A stretch of DNA of 7,265 nt from Rickettsiales bacterium. Its GTDB lineage: Bacteria > Pseudomonadota > Alphaproteobacteria > TMED127. The notes below the pieces were generated by a model, which saw only the letters and a program-made list of their open reading frames with translations, did not search any database and was not told the origin of the DNA. Location of the stretch: positions 24,154 to 31,418 of the forward strand of contig PBCD01000009.1 in NCBI GenBank assembly GCA_002717855.1, written 5' to 3'. Positions 6,785 through 7,265 of the stretch are shown piece after piece. A program made the translations under genes and the position numbers. Every line of letters starts with the position of its first letter. The stretch's first letter is position 1.

Positions 6785-7265
6785 TTAAATAATTCCAACA
6801 ACACTAATTTGTCTTCCACAATCACAACCATCGTAATATTTACTATACCTGTAACTAAAAAACAACTCAGGATTAGAATATGTATCAATTTTAGAAATTT
6901 CATACTTTTTAATACCCATACTTTTTAAACTATGTAATATTAATTTAGAAAAATTAAAAAATTTTTTTTCTTTAATTTTTATAACATATTTTTTTTTATT
7001 CTTTTTAATTAACATTTTTTCAAAATCTTTTTGTATTATGAATGATTTTCCTTGCAAATGAGGACCAACTAGACAAATCAAATTATCAACTCTTTCGCTC
7101 TTTTTCCTTAATTCTATGATAGTATTTTCTATAATACCGTCTAACAAACCTTTCCATCCTATATGAATTATTCCAACATATTTTTCGCCTATAATAATCA
7201 TTGGGGCGCAATCAGCTGTTAAAATTCCTAAAAGAACTCCCTTTTTTTTAGTAATCATACCATCT
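6785..7265 (-). CDS. pgeF: Multicopper polyphenol oxidase/laccase-domain protein (YfiH/PgeF), N-terminus outside the window
   Basis: The gene reads leftward from the window edge to a TAA at 6785-6787. An ATG exists at 7258, but the frame stays open upstream and gives D-G before that methionine, matching the family pattern '(A/D)D(G/A)(M/L)(V/I)T', so this is an internal codon and about 80-100 N-terminal residues are missing. Counting from that methionine, GILTADCAPM (11-20) holds the conserved metal-site cysteine C17 and HIGWKG (32-37) the metal-site histidine H32; ELFFSYR (131-137) and GRQIS (148-152) are C-terminal family motifs. Despite the old laccase name, characterised members are purine nucleoside-acting enzymes, and E. 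coli YfiH (PgeF) was reported to correct L-Ser misincorporation into peptidoglycan precursors. Which role applies here cannot be told from the sequence. The protein is lysine-rich and has an A9 run at 6989-6997. Confidence 0.9.
   Translation of the reverse strand, partial: DGMITKKKGVLLGILTADCAPMIIIGEKYVGIIHIGWKGLLDGIIENTIIELRKKSERVDNLICLVGPHLQGKSFIIQKDFEKMLIKKNKKKYVIKIKEKKFFNFSKLILHSLKSMGIKKYEISKIDTYSNPELFFSYRYSKYYDGCDCGRQISVVGII

Noticed and set aside
6785..7258. Treating the ATG at 7258 as the true start of the pgeF-like gene
   Set aside because: The frame remains open to the window edge with family-like residues before the methionine, and 157 residues is far short of the roughly 240-260 usual for the family.

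Overview
The window is an AT-rich (about 30% G+C by eye), extremely compact bacterial segment. Nine genes fill it with only about 60 intergenic bases, and two gene pairs overlap. The cytochrome b and cytochrome c1 genes adjoin as in the alphaproteobacterial pet (fbc) operon. That order, the low G+C, the short spacers and the mixture of genes point to a streamlined marine alphaproteobacterium of the SAR11/Pelagibacterales type. This assignment is an inference from gene content and composition; no marker search was run.

Left half, + strand (1-3493): five genes in one tight run with gaps of 3, 1, 2 and 4 bases. They are the end of cytochrome b (petB), cytochrome c1 (petC), 5'-methylthioadenosine phosphorylase (mtnP), methylthioribose-1-phosphate isomerase (mtnA) and a zinc class II aldolase resembling L-fuculose-phosphate aldolase. 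The last three fit the 'DHAP shunt': methylthioadenosine to adenine plus methylthioribose-1-P, then methylthioribulose-1-P, then dihydroxyacetone phosphate plus 2-(methylthio)acetaldehyde. The aldolase stands where the dehydratase MtnB would stand in the classic methionine salvage pathway, and it carries aldolase-type rather than MtnB-type active-site residues.

Right half, - strand (7265 down to 3483): five genes read leftward: pgeF/yfiH-like (its 5' part lies outside the window), prs, rplY (bL25 with a charged tail), pth and ychF. The last three all act on ribosomes or peptidyl-tRNA, and pth and ychF overlap by 11 bases. prs supplies PRPP. The two gene runs converge and overlap tail to tail at 3483-3493 with no visible terminator.

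I saw no RNA genes, mobile elements, CRISPR arrays, riboswitches or long non-coding stretches. The longest gap is 25 bases. The most interesting biological point is the three-gene methylthioadenosine-to-DHAP route attached directly to the cytochrome bc1 operon.
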